Assembly (NCBI RefSeq): GCF_900100545.1
Contig: NZ_FNDP01000010.1
Span: forward strand, 1 to 64,000
Direction of reading: 5' to 3'
Source of the DNA: Pseudobutyrivibrio sp. 49
Lineage (GTDB): Bacteria > Bacillota > Clostridia > Lachnospirales > Lachnospiraceae
DNA: 64,000 nt
Below the pieces are notes generated by a model. The model was not told where the DNA came from. It worked only from the letters and a program-made list of their open reading frames with translations, and did not search any database. Every line of letters begins with the position of its first letter. Within the stretch, counting starts at the first letter, position 1. Positions 1 to 7,270 of the stretch are shown piece by piece. Position numbers and translations under genes: made by a program.

Positions 1-243
1 ATCAGATTCAGACTTCGTATGTGTATTTGGAAGCATTGGAAGACTCCGCAGAATAGAGCTAAGAATTTGATGAAGCTGGACGTACCAAGATGGGCAGCGT
101 ATAACATCTCCTATTGTGGAGACAGATATGCAAGACTCGCTCACAATGGATGGGTACAAAAGGCTATAAGTACAAAGAGACTAACCTCATTTGGATTAGT
201 CTCAATGTTAGATTACTACACCGAAAGGTGTGTTACTTGTTAA
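1..243 (+). CDS. ltrA: Group II intron reverse transcriptase/maturase, C-terminal fragment
   Basis: The reading frame is open from base 1 and ends at 243, giving about 80 C-terminal residues of an intron-encoded protein. The segment matches the maturase/thumb region: an R-x-R-M-C-I-W-K-x-W-K motif, then K-N-L-x-K-L, and near the end a G-L-x-S-M-L-D-Y-Y motif. These are typical of bacterial group II intron proteins, which help the intron fold for splicing and copy it into DNA. The catalytic YADD part lies upstream of the window. The stop is directly followed by domain V, the expected layout for an ORF placed in domain IV. The first visible ATG (19) is internal and not the true start. Confidence 0.85.
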   Translation: MRFRLRMCIWKHWKTPQNRAKNLMKLDVPRWAAYNISYCGDRYARLAHNGWVQKAISTKRLTSFGLVSMLDYYTERCVTC

Positions 244-331
244 GTTGATTGAACCGCCGTGTACCGAACGGTACGCACGGTGGTGTGAGAGGTCGGAATT
301 TCTCACTTATGAGAAATTCCTCCTACTCGAT
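1..331 (+). mobile_element. Group II intron, 3' end only
   Basis: The 3' part of a retroelement that enters from upstream of the window. After the maturase stop codon, domain V can be folded at 253-284: a 9-bp lower stem with one G-U wobble at a CGC triad (255-257), a 2-nt bulge and a 4-bp upper stem. Domain VI follows at about 294-331, with an 11-bp perfect hairpin and a CCTACTCGAT tail. The unpaired A at 325 is the likely branch point, 7 nt from the 3' end (counted inclusively). The predicted 3' splice site lies 3-4 nt from the stop codon of the minus-strand beta-galactosidase. The 5' end and target site are outside the window, so class and mobility cannot be judged. Confidence 0.85.
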
Positions 332-334
332 TTT

Positions 335-2377
335 TTAGGAATTTTTAATTACTGCAACCTGGTATTTGGTAAGGGTTAAATCTCCAGATATTTCATCTCC
401 TGTAAGCAAATCTATGCCGGAGATATCACTAATAGTTTTCTCATCTTCTGTGCAGTTAAGATAGAAATCATAGCGGGCATCTTCTGAAAGTCTACTATGC
501 TTTTCAATGCCTTCAGGCAACTTCGTAAATGCGATATTTGCATGTGTCAGCATCTCTCTATAAATGAATTCAATATCGTGCTGGTCAGTACGGCAGGCAA
601 CATAATATGCGTGGCCTTTTCCGTATTTATTGCAGGTAATAGCAGGTAAGCCTTCAAGGTAATCATTTTCATAACGGGCTAATATATCAGCTGATACATC
701 CCTGAGCATCTCCTGATAATCATGAACAGCTATTGAATGATAACTGCGATTTGCTTTATCATGAATCTTGATAGTAATCTTGTCTTCTGGATAGAGAGTG
801 TCGATTTCTTCAGAGCGAAGACCGAATACTTTATCAAGGTCATCACCAGGGAAACCACCAAGATTAGCAAGCAAATCCTTATTAACGTATCCAGTGAAAT
901 ATGTAGCCATAAATTCACCACCAGCACTGACAAAATCTGAAATTTTCTGACCAATTCCATCGTGAAGAACATAGAGCATTGGTGCACAAATAATATTATA
1001 TTTGCTCCAGTCACTGTCCGAGGAAACAATATCAGGCTCAATTCCTAGATGCATAAATTCGTTGTAGATGTTCATGCAGGTTTCATCGAATTTCTTAGTT
1101 TCGTTGGCAAGAGCCCAAGCATCATCTATAGCCCAACGGTTATCCCAGTCGAAAACAATAGCCACTTTGTTGTCAGAAACAGAACCAGTAACCTCAGAAA
1201 GCTTTTGTAAATCTGCGCCAAGTGAGGCTACTTCCTTAAATATTCTTGTATCGTTTGTTCCAATGTGGTCGATGACAGCTCCGTGCCACTGTTCAGAGGA
1301 GCCGCGACTCTTTCTGATCTGGAAATACTGAACAGTATCAGAACCAGCGGCAACAGCCTGCATGGAAATAAGCTTATGGATGCCAGGACGACGATATTTG
1401 TTATATGGTCTCCAGTTTACCAATCCAGGAGCAGATTCCATCATCATAAATGGCTGCTCAGGTTTTAGGCTTCTAAATAAAGCGTGGTTAAAGCTGCGTT
1501 CTAAAAGATGAGCAGAATCGGACTGCCAGTTGTTATGTATCTCAGGGTAATTATCCCAGCTGATTACATCTATAAACTGGCTCATATACCAGTAGTCATA
1601 ATCATAGAACATTTCCATGAAGTTGGTAGTAGTAGGTTCTTTGGCACCTGCTGCCCTAAGAGTATCGATTTCAAAGCGCATGAAATCTGTAGCTGACCAG
1701 GTAGTAAATCTCTTCCAGTCAAGATTCAAACCAAGGACGCAGTTTTCTCCGTTAGCGTAAGGTGGATCAATCTGGTCAAAGCTGTTAAAGGTGTGAGACC
1801 AGAAGGTGGTCCACCATGCTTTGTTGAGCTTATTAATATCATGGTCGTAGCGGTCAGCCAGCCATTCCTGGAATTTCTTGCGGCAGGTATCACAGTAGCA
1901 GTATCCGCTAAGCTCATTTGAAATGTGCCACATTAAAAGACCTGGATGATTTGCAAATTTCTGAGCAAGTGCAGTGTCCATGATGCGAACCTTTTCCCTG
2001 AATTCAGGTGACTGCATGCAGTGATTATGACGTACGCCGTGATGATTTCTAACACCGCGCTCATCACATCTCATGGCTGATGGATATTTTTCATCAAGCC
2101 ATGCTGGTCTTGCTCCTGTAGGTGTTGCAAGTACTGTATAAATTCCGTTTTCGTATAGTTTATCCATGATGGCAGCAAGCCAGTCGAAGCTGATATTCCC
2201 TTCTGTAGGTTCATGAACTGCCCATGAGAATACACCCATAGTAACGGTGTTTATGCCAGCTTCCTTCATGAGTTGAATATCTTTTTCTAGAATGTCAGGT
2301 CGATCAAGCCACTGCTCTGGGTTGTAGTCTCCACCATGGAGCAGGCCATTCACCTGAGGAAATAAAATCTTTGTCAT
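335..2377 (-). CDS. Beta-galactosidase, glycoside hydrolase family 42
   Basis: 680 residues, the usual GH42 length. It probably hydrolyses beta-galactosides or small galacto-oligosaccharides in the cytoplasm, since no signal peptide is seen. The N-terminal TIM barrel begins with a G-G-D-Y-N-P-E-Q-W motif. The acid/base is Glu155 in I-S-N-E-L-S-G and the nucleophile Glu314 in M-M-E-S-A-P-G. Cys120, Cys160, Cys162 and Cys165 match the zinc-binding cysteines of many GH42 enzymes. A good ribosome binding site (AAAAGGAG) precedes the ATG. The upstream gap to the exoribonuclease carries divergent transcription; a loose LacI-type half site (GAAAACGATT, near 2418-2430) is not strong enough to call. 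The intron ends immediately beyond the stop codon. Confidence 0.92.
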   Translation of the reverse strand: MTKILFPQVNGLLHGGDYNPEQWLDRPDILEKDIQLMKEAGINTVTMGVFSWAVHEPTEGNISFDWLAAIMDKLYENGIYTVLATPTGARPAWLDEKYPSAMRCDERGVRNHHGVRHNHCMQSPEFREKVRIMDTALAQKFANHPGLLMWHISNELSGYCYCDTCRKKFQEWLADRYDHDINKLNKAWWTTFWSHTFNSFDQIDPPYANGENCVLGLNLDWKRFTTWSATDFMRFEIDTLRAAGAKEPTTTNFMEMFYDYDYWYMSQFIDVISWDNYPEIHNNWQSDSAHLLERSFNHALFRSLKPEQPFMMMESAPGLVNWRPYNKYRRPGIHKLISMQAVAAGSDTVQYFQIRKSRGSSEQWHGAVIDHIGTNDTRIFKEVASLGADLQKLSEVTGSVSDNKVAIVFDWDNRWAIDDAWALANETKKFDETCMNIYNEFMHLGIEPDIVSSDSDWSKYNIICAPMLYVLHDGIGQKISDFVSAGGEFMATYFTGYVNKDLLANLGGFPGDDLDKVFGLRSEEIDTLYPEDKITIKIHDKANRSYHSIAVHDYQEMLRDVSADILARYENDYLEGLPAITCNKYGKGHAYYVACRTDQHDIEFIYREMLTHANIAFTKLPEGIEKHSRLSEDARYDFYLNCTEDEKTISDISGIDLLTGDEISGDLTLTKYQVAVIKNS

Positions 2378-2473
2378 AGTACCTCTCCTTTTATAAAAAT
2401 CCTAACATAGAAAATGTGCGAAAACGATTAAAAATAGGTGAAATAATTTATATTTTCGCTCATAGTCTAAAGA

Positions 2474-2502
2474 TTGATTATGGTGACCCTATCACTTATA
2501 AT
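2474..2502 (+). promoter_or_regulatory. Sigma-A-type promoter for the exoribonuclease-methyltransferase pair
   Basis: TTGATT (2474-2479) and TATAAT (2497-2502) are separated by 17 bp, and the start codon is 62 bp downstream of the -10 box. Prediction from sequence only. Confidence 0.55.
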
Positions 2503-2564
2503 TAAAGAAGCTAAATTGCAGCTTATGCTGCGCGGCTCCTTTGGAGCTTAGATTGGAGATATAC

Positions 2565-3515
2565 ATGAAGTACATTAACACCCTCAGAGAGGGAGACAGA
2601 GGCACAGAGACATACCTGTGCAAAAAGAAGACTCAGGGCATCTCAAAGACAGGAAAGGCTTTCGAGTCACTTACATTATGCGATAAGACAGGCACTATCG
2701 ATGCTAAGATTTGGGATGTTGATTCCGAAGGCATCAGCGATTTTGACGAGTTGGATTTCATCACAGTTACAGGTGATATTACCAGCTGGAATGGTGCATT
2801 ACAGTTTAATATAAAGCGCCTTCGCAAGGCTAATGAGGGAGAGTTTGACATTGCAGATTACATCCCAGCCAGCAAGAAGGACGTTGGGGTGATGTGGAAT
2901 GATTTGACAGCTCTCATCAATTCCATCAAGTCTCCATACATGAAGGCATTACTTAAGAAATATTTTGTTGATGATAAAGAATTTATCGAGGAATTCAAGG
3001 CTCACTCAGCTGCAAAGTCAGTTCATCATGGCTTCACTGGTGGTCTTTTGGAGCACACTCTTTCAGTTGCTACAAACTGCGACTATTTCAGCAGACAGTA
3101 TCCATTCCTGGATAGAGATTTACTTATTACAGCCGCTATCTTCCATGATATCGGAAAGGTTAAGGAGCTTTCAGAGTTCCCACGTAACGATTACACAGAT
3201 GAGGGACAGCTTCTCGGTCACATCTATGTTGGCGCTACAATGGTAGACAGAGCCATCGATGAAATCGAAGGATTCCCAGCTGTAAAGCGTAAGGAGCTTA
3301 TCCACTGTATCCTTTCACATCACGGCGAGCTTGAATTTGGTTCGCCTAAGAAGCCAGCTATTGCAGAGGCCATCGCACTTTCATTTGCTGATAACATCGA
3401 TGCAAAGCTCGAGACTATCTACGAGGCTCTTGAGAATGTTGAGGAGAACAATTTGACATGGCAGGGATTTAATCGACTGCTTGATTCAAACATCCGTAGA
3501 ACAGGAAAGAATTAA
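2565..3515 (+). CDS. yhaM: 3'-5' exoribonuclease, YhaM family
   Basis: 316 residues from ATG 2565, chosen because TTGGAGAT sits about 5 nt upstream; a TTG at 2541 in the same frame has no such site. The N-terminal 100 residues form an OB-fold of the nucleic-acid-binding type (T-G-x-x-F-x-x-L-T-L-x-D-K-T-G-x-I-D-A-K-x-W). An HD phosphohydrolase domain follows, with H-x-x-x-x-G-G-L-L-E-H, then H-D-I-G at about 194-197, and later L-S-H-H-G-E and a D-N-I-D-A-K motif. YhaM proteins trim short RNA or DNA 3' ends. The stop overlaps the next start (TAATG), so translation of the methyltransferase is probably coupled. Confidence 0.92.
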   Translation: MKYINTLREGDRGTETYLCKKKTQGISKTGKAFESLTLCDKTGTIDAKIWDVDSEGISDFDELDFITVTGDITSWNGALQFNIKRLRKANEGEFDIADYIPASKKDVGVMWNDLTALINSIKSPYMKALLKKYFVDDKEFIEEFKAHSAAKSVHHGFTGGLLEHTLSVATNCDYFSRQYPFLDRDLLITAAIFHDIGKVKELSEFPRNDYTDEGQLLGHIYVGATMVDRAIDEIEGFPAVKRKELIHCILSHHGELEFGSPKKPAIAEAIALSFADNIDAKLETIYEALENVEENNLTWQGFNRLLDSNIRRTGKN

Positions 3516-4984
3516 TGAATAAAAACGATATTGTAAGATTAACAATAGAAGATATGTCCCTTGAAGGGGCTGGAATTGGTCACACTGATGGTGTGACCAT
3601 TTTTGTCAAAGACGCAGTTGTAGGAGATGTGTGTGATGTAATTATCACAAAGGTGAAAAAGACCTATTGCTTTGCAGCATTGAAGGAAGTTGTGGAGGCT
3701 AGTTCATATCGTGTTCAGCCAGCCTGCCCTAATGCAAAGCAATGTGGTGGCTGCCAGATTATGCAGGTTTCCTATGAAAAGCAGCTGGAGATAAAGGATA
3801 ATATCGTAGCCAATAATCTTGTTAAGATTGGTGGTTATGACCGTGCTTTTGTAGATTCTATTCGTGAGCCAATCCTTGGTATGACTAATCCACTTCGCTA
3901 TCGAAATAAGGCACAGGTGCCTGTTGGAATGGATAAGGATGGAAAGATTATCGCAGGCTTTTATGGCGCCAGAAGTCATAGGATTGTGCCATCAGATGAT
4001 TGTAAGATTTGCTCTGAGAAGAGTATGAATATCGTATATGCGGTAATCGATTATATGAATGAAAATAAGGTAGCCGCCTACGATGAATCTACTGGAAAAG
4101 GTTTGATTCGCCATGTGCTTGTCCGAGAAGGTAAGGCTACTGGAGAGACAATGGTTTGTGTGGTTGTTAACGGGGATAAGCTTCCAGCGGTGGATTCTTT
4201 AATATCGCATATACGAAATGTGGAACCTTCACTTGCATCATTAGTCCTTAATATAAACACACGTCGTGATAATGTCATCATGGGCTATGAGACTAAGGTG
4301 CTCTATGGAAAGGAAGCTATTCGAGACACAATAACTCTTACAAATGGTGACACCATCGCTTTTGATATCAGCGCAAATTCCTTCTATCAGGTCAACCATG
4401 ACCAGATGGAACGTTTATATAGCAAGGCCTTAGAATATGCAGATTTACACGGCACAGAAGAGGTTTGGGATCTTTACTGTGGCATCGGAACCATCTCACT
4501 TTCAATGGCAAAACACGCCGGAAGAGTAATTGGAATCGAGGTCGTTCCACAGGCTATTGAAAATGCCAAGGCAAACGCAAAGCTTAACGGTTTAGACAAT
4601 GCAGAATTCTACTGTGGAGAGGCAGAAGTTGTTCTTCCAGAAATCTACGAAAAGATGTCTCATCCAGATGTCATCATGGTAGATCCACCACGCAAGGGAT
4701 GCGATACAGTAGCACTTGAAACAATGGTTAAAATGCAGCCAAATCGTATCGTCTATGTCAGCTGCGACAGCGCCACACTGGCCCGTGACCTGAAGTACTT
4801 AGAGGAACGTGGTTATCACATTCAAAAATACACTGTATGCGATCAGTTTGGTCATACCATGCATACAGAAACCTGTTGTTTGCTCGAACGACTTCGAAAT
4901 GCAAAGGATCATGTCATGTTTACGCTTGATATGGAAGACTATTATAGGATTAAGGACGCAGAGTCAGATAAAGAAAAACGATAA
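3515..4984 (+). CDS. rlmD: 23S rRNA (uracil-5-)-methyltransferase, RlmD/RlmCD type
   Basis: 489 residues. It transfers a methyl group from S-adenosylmethionine to C5 of a uridine in 23S rRNA. A TRAM RNA-binding domain covers about residues 1-60. Cys71, Cys77, Cys80 and Cys163 match the four ligands of the [4Fe-4S] cluster in this family. The methyl-donor motif D-L-Y-C-G-I-G is at 319-325, D-P-P-R-K-G at 390-395, the catalytic Cys417 lies in Y-V-S-C-D, and the base is Glu452 in T-E-T. Gram-positive homologues (RlmCD) may modify two positions, so the exact target is uncertain. The gene overlaps the preceding stop codon by one base and ends 6 bp from the convergent XRE gene. Confidence 0.92.
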   Translation: MNKNDIVRLTIEDMSLEGAGIGHTDGVTIFVKDAVVGDVCDVIITKVKKTYCFAALKEVVEASSYRVQPACPNAKQCGGCQIMQVSYEKQLEIKDNIVANNLVKIGGYDRAFVDSIREPILGMTNPLRYRNKAQVPVGMDKDGKIIAGFYGARSHRIVPSDDCKICSEKSMNIVYAVIDYMNENKVAAYDESTGKGLIRHVLVREGKATGETMVCVVVNGDKLPAVDSLISHIRNVEPSLASLVLNINTRRDNVIMGYETKVLYGKEAIRDTITLTNGDTIAFDISANSFYQVNHDQMERLYSKALEYADLHGTEEVWDLYCGIGTISLSMAKHAGRVIGIEVVPQAIENAKANAKLNGLDNAEFYCGEAEVVLPEIYEKMSHPDVIMVDPPRKGCDTVALETMVKMQPNRIVYVSCDSATLARDLKYLEERGYHIQKYTVCDQFGHTMHTETCCLLERLRNAKDHVMFTLDMEDYYRIKDAESDKEKR

Positions 4985-4990
4985 TACAAA

Positions 4991-5347
4991 CTAATCGTTT
5001 TTGGTCAGCTGATGGTAATAACTAAGCAAGCGTTGCAAAGTAGTGTCATCTGCGCTTTGAGTGTTCTTTATCAGTTCAAATAAGATAGGATCACTATTTT
5101 TATGAATGTTTATTACATCAGGGGAAATATCATCTGTTTCTCCTGATAAATAGGCAACTGATGTATTCATTTTCTCCGCTATCGATATTATGACTTGTGG
5201 AGAAGGCCTGCGGTCACCTGCTTCATATCTAACGTAGGATGCTGCCGTTAATCCAATCCGCCTTGCAGCTTCAGCTTTGGAAAGGTTAAGCCGTTCTCTT
5301 GCTGATTTGAGGCGTTCAGGAATAAGAGTATTGTTCGTATGGTTCAT
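4991..5347 (-). CDS. XRE-family helix-turn-helix regulator
   Basis: 118 residues. ATG 5347 is chosen because AAGGAGG lies 5 nt upstream; a longer frame starting at 5365 would begin inside the operator. Residues about 8-65 form a Cro/CI-type helix-turn-helix (L-N-L-S-K-A-E-A-A-R-R-I-G-L then S-Y-V-R-Y-E-A-G-D-R-R-P-S). The remaining 50 residues have no recognised domain and no self-cleavage (LexA/peptidase S24) domain. It lies head to head with dinD across two 13-bp palindromes and two perfect promoters, so it is most likely the repressor of both. The fit is with a small phage-derived or stress-island switch. The operator assignment is an inference. Confidence 0.85.
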   Translation of the reverse strand: MNHTNNTLIPERLKSARERLNLSKAEAARRIGLTAASYVRYEAGDRRPSPQVIISIAEKMNTSVAYLSGETDDISPDVINIHKNSDPILFELIKNTQSADDTTLQRLLSYYHQLTKND

Positions 5348-5358
5348 AATAACCCTCC

Positions 5359-5387
5359 TTGACAATTACCAATGGTAACACTATAAT
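5359..5387 (+). promoter_or_regulatory. Perfect consensus promoter toward dinD
   Basis: TTGACA at 5359-5364 and TATAAT at 5382-5387 with a 17-bp spacer, an exact match to the sigma-A consensus. The spacer contains palindrome 1 (5366-5378), and the expected start near 5394 falls inside palindrome 2. The -35 box touches the ribosome binding site of the opposite XRE gene. Confidence 0.8.
5366..5378. promoter_or_regulatory. Operator palindrome 1 (13 bp)
   Basis: TTACCAATGGTAA, two 6-bp arms around one central base. It sits between the -35 and -10 boxes of the dinD promoter. Probable binding site of the adjacent XRE repressor. Confidence 0.7.
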
Positions 5388-5388
5388 A

Positions 5389-5401
5389 TTACCATTGGTA
5401 A
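5389..5401. promoter_or_regulatory. Operator palindrome 2 (13 bp)
   Basis: TTACCATTGGTAA, the same palindrome as operator 1 with the centre base complemented. Its centre is 23 bp from that of operator 1, about two helical turns, which suits cooperative dimer binding. It covers the predicted start sites of both opposing promoters. Confidence 0.7.
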
Positions 5402-5402
5402 T

Positions 5403-5431
5403 ATTATATAAATCCAGATTATGAATGTCAA
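5403..5431 (-). promoter_or_regulatory. Perfect consensus promoter toward the XRE regulator
   Basis: Read on the minus strand: TTGACA (5431-5426), a 17-bp spacer, TATAAT (5408-5403). The expected start near 5396 lies inside palindrome 2, within a few bases of the start predicted for the opposite promoter. RNA polymerases on the two promoters would overlap and could not bind together. Confidence 0.8.
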
Positions 5432-5618
5432 CGAAGATTTGACGTGTTCTCAGGCATCTTCAATATAGTATTTCTGACAATATTGATAAGAGCCTTTATG
5501 ATGTGAGAGCTTACGAACCATACCACGGTGGAACTGAACCGCTTATGAGGGTTCGTATTATGGAAAAGTTGGAAGTAGCAGGAGGGGAAAGACTTGGAGA
5601 AAAAAGCAATAATACAGT
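5420..5618 (+). other. dinD leader with a possible broken small ORF
   Basis: About 200 nt separate the predicted dinD start site from the dinD start codon. An ATG at 5420 opens a 15-codon frame without a clear ribosome binding site. After removal of one base near 5440, a frame of roughly 60 codons runs through to a TAA near 5618, overlapping the start of dinD; it contains D-V-R-A-Y-E-P-Y-H-G-G-T-E-P-L. I do not recognise this peptide. It may be the remnant of a small gene, a leader peptide, or chance. Confidence 0.25.
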
Positions 5619-6436
5619 ATAAGAAAAGATTTGATGATATCAGGCATGAAGAGAATGGCATTGAATTCTGGTATGCACGAGAGTTGATGGAACTGCTTGA
5701 ATATGCTCAATGGAGAAATTTTGAGAAGACCATAGAAAAGGCAAAGACTTCTTGTGAAAACAATGGGATAACTGTAACGGATCATTTTGCTGATGTCAGC
5801 AAAATGATAAAAATCGGTAAAGGCGGAAATCGAGAAGTTGATGATTATATGCTCACTCGTTATGCCTGCTATCTCATTGCTGAGAATGGAGATCCCCGAA
5901 AGGAACAGATTGCATTCGCGCAGAGTTATTTTGCGGTGCAAACAAGAAAGCAGGAACTTATTGAAGAACGAATTGCATATATAGAAAGAACAGAAGCTCG
6001 TGGCAAGCTTAGGGAGTCGGAAAAGCGACTATCTCAGAATATCTATGAGCGTGGTGTTGACGATGCCGGGTTCGCAAGAATACGCTCAAAAGGTGATCAG
6101 GCTTTATTTGGAGGATATACCACCAAAGAAATGAAAGAACGTCTTGGTGTCAAGGACTCAAGACCGTTGGCGGATTTTTTGCCGACACTTACAATAGCCG
6201 CCAAAAATCTTGCAACAGAGATGACAAATTACAATGTTGAAGAAAAGGATTTACAAGGGGAGTCTGCTATAACGGTTGAACATGTTGACAACAACAGTTC
6301 AGTAAGAGAGATGCTGGGGCAAAGGGGAATCAAACCGGAGAATCTTCCTCCTTCTGAGGATATTAGAAAACTGGAAAGAAGAGTACAAAAGGAAGATAAG
6401 CAACTTGCTAAGAAATCGGGGAAACTTCATGAATAG
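5594..6436 (+). CDS. dinD: DNA damage-inducible protein D (DinD)
   Basis: 280 residues, the normal DinD length. The start is TTG at 5594, preceded by a strong AGGAGGGG 6 nt upstream; the N-terminus then matches the family (I-x-x-Y-K-K-x-F-D-D-I-R-H, followed by [14 protein letters not shown]). Residues about 15-110 form the BRO-N-like domain shared with phage antirepressors, and R-Y-A-C-Y-L-I-A-x-N-G-D-P-R-K is a family signature. E. coli DinD (PsiB-independent) inhibits RecA filaments; whether this homologue does is unknown. No LexA-type box is seen upstream. Control is more likely through the divergent XRE protein and its shared operators. Confidence 0.88.
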   Translation: MEKKAIIQYKKRFDDIRHEENGIEFWYARELMELLEYAQWRNFEKTIEKAKTSCENNGITVTDHFADVSKMIKIGKGGNREVDDYMLTRYACYLIAENGDPRKEQIAFAQSYFAVQTRKQELIEERIAYIERTEARGKLRESEKRLSQNIYERGVDDAGFARIRSKGDQALFGGYTTKEMKERLGVKDSRPLADFLPTLTIAAKNLATEMTNYNVEEKDLQGESAITVEHVDNNSSVREMLGQRGIKPENLPPSEDIRKLERRVQKEDKQLAKKSGKLHE

Positions 6437-6527
6437 AATCAGTCTGTTTAGAACCAGAATAGTGATTGAAGACAAGGTATACTTATTAGCAAAGGATGTC
6501 TGGAAAGCGATTTTAATACTATCATAA
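6429..6527 (+). CDS. Short ORF, possible N-terminus of a frameshifted gene
   Basis: 32 codons. The ATG overlaps the dinD stop (ATGAATAG) and is preceded by GGGGAAA, so it looks translated by coupling with dinD. The sequence (M-N-R-I-S-L-F-R, then [16 protein letters not shown]) resembles the beginning of a protein rather than a whole one. A -1 shift near the W-K codons at about 6500-6510 would join it in frame to the ORF at 6545, producing one protein of about 210 residues. It may be a pseudogene, a sequencing indel or a real frameshift site. Confidence 0.4.
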   Translation: MNRISLFRTRIVIEDKVYLLAKDVWKAILILS

Positions 6528-6546
6528 CGTCTGACATAGACGTTAT
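6524..6546. repeat. 23-bp perfect palindrome over a start codon
   Basis: ATAACGTCT, five bases, AGACGTTAT: two 9-bp arms. It contains the stop codon of the short ORF at 6429-6527 and the first two bases of the ATG at 6545. It could fold as an RNA hairpin or act as an operator. Confidence 0.6.
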
Positions 6547-7063
6547 GAAAAAGCTTAAGCATATAGAGATAACTCGTGTTGAGACTTTGCGAAATAACAC
6601 AGAAGCGATAAAGAGTATCTATCCGCTCAAGTTTATTGTAGCAGGAAAAATGTTTGAGAGTGAAGCTAGGATGGCTGGTTATCAGAGTGTTAACGAGTAT
6701 ATGGAAGAGGTTGACTATGTTAAGGAAATCAATAACGAAAAAGAAAAATTGATTTCAAAGAGGGATTTGATAGAGAGTATAAGTCTAAGCAGAGTTAAGC
6801 TTTCCGAGTTGATAGACGCTGATGTTCTTGGCAGGAATGACCTTCAAATTCAACAGTATATCCATATCAATAATGGAACTCCTTATATTGAGAGTTTTAT
6901 AGTTGGACGGGGCATATTTTTTTCTGTATATGATGACGGCTACGCATTTGATGAATTGAGGGTTGAGAACAACGACCTGATCATTCCAACATATGATTAT
7001 GATGAAGATAATCCTAATAAGAATTATAGTCATGAACAAATTCCGGAATTGACTCTTTTATAG
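6545..7063 (+). CDS. Hypothetical protein of the dinD island
   Basis: 172 residues from ATG 6545, or the C-terminal part of a longer product if the frame continues from 6429. There is no ribosome binding site before this ATG; a palindrome is there instead, so the annotated start is doubtful. No domain is recognised. The middle (about 55-85) is charged and helical (V-N-E-Y-M-E-E-V-D-Y-V-K-E-I-N-N-E-K-E-K); the C-terminus is acidic with a D-Y-D-E-D-N-P-N-K-N run. Base composition is AT-rich like dinD and unlike the flanking housekeeping genes, consistent with an acquired island. Confidence 0.5.
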   Translation: MKKLKHIEITRVETLRNNTEAIKSIYPLKFIVAGKMFESEARMAGYQSVNEYMEEVDYVKEINNEKEKLISKRDLIESISLSRVKLSELIDADVLGRNDLQIQQYIHINNGTPYIESFIVGRGIFFSVYDDGYAFDELRVENNDLIIPTYDYDEDNPNKNYSHEQIPELTLL

Positions 7064-7270
7064 AATAAAGAATATTGCTGAGGTAGCCACTCTATGTCAT
7101 TATGAAATTCGGTTGCTCAACGAAACAACAGTCGAGACGGTATGTTTATTGTCCAAGAATTAATTCTCACAGAAATTTCACACTGTACACACCATTGCTA
7201 ACGAAAAATCTGATAGATTAAAGTTAGCGTTACTATGTGCATTTATTGTAGTGAGAAAAGGTAAAGTGTA
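7064..7270 (+). other. Intergenic region with a hairpin before the GGDEF gene
   Basis: No gene is supported. At about 7199-7235, GCTAAC and GTTAGC flank a smaller AATCTGATAGATT hairpin; the inner segment TGATAGATTAAA recurs before the paralogous GGDEF gene at 10698-10709. This may be a shared upstream element of the two paralogues. A short open frame at about 7070-7165 shows no similarity I recognise. Confidence 0.35.

Noticed and set aside
2400-2440. cre or LacI-type operator upstream of the GH42 gene (GAAAACGATT)
   Set aside because: Only a half site; spacing and symmetry do not fit the catabolite control consensus.
5341-5600. LexA box controlling dinD
   Set aside because: No CGAAC-N4-GTTCG type motif is present; the only strong palindromes are TTACCA-N-TGGTAA.
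7064-7270. c-di-GMP riboswitch upstream of the first GGDEF gene
   Set aside because: None of the conserved GEMM core blocks are present; only small hairpins are seen.
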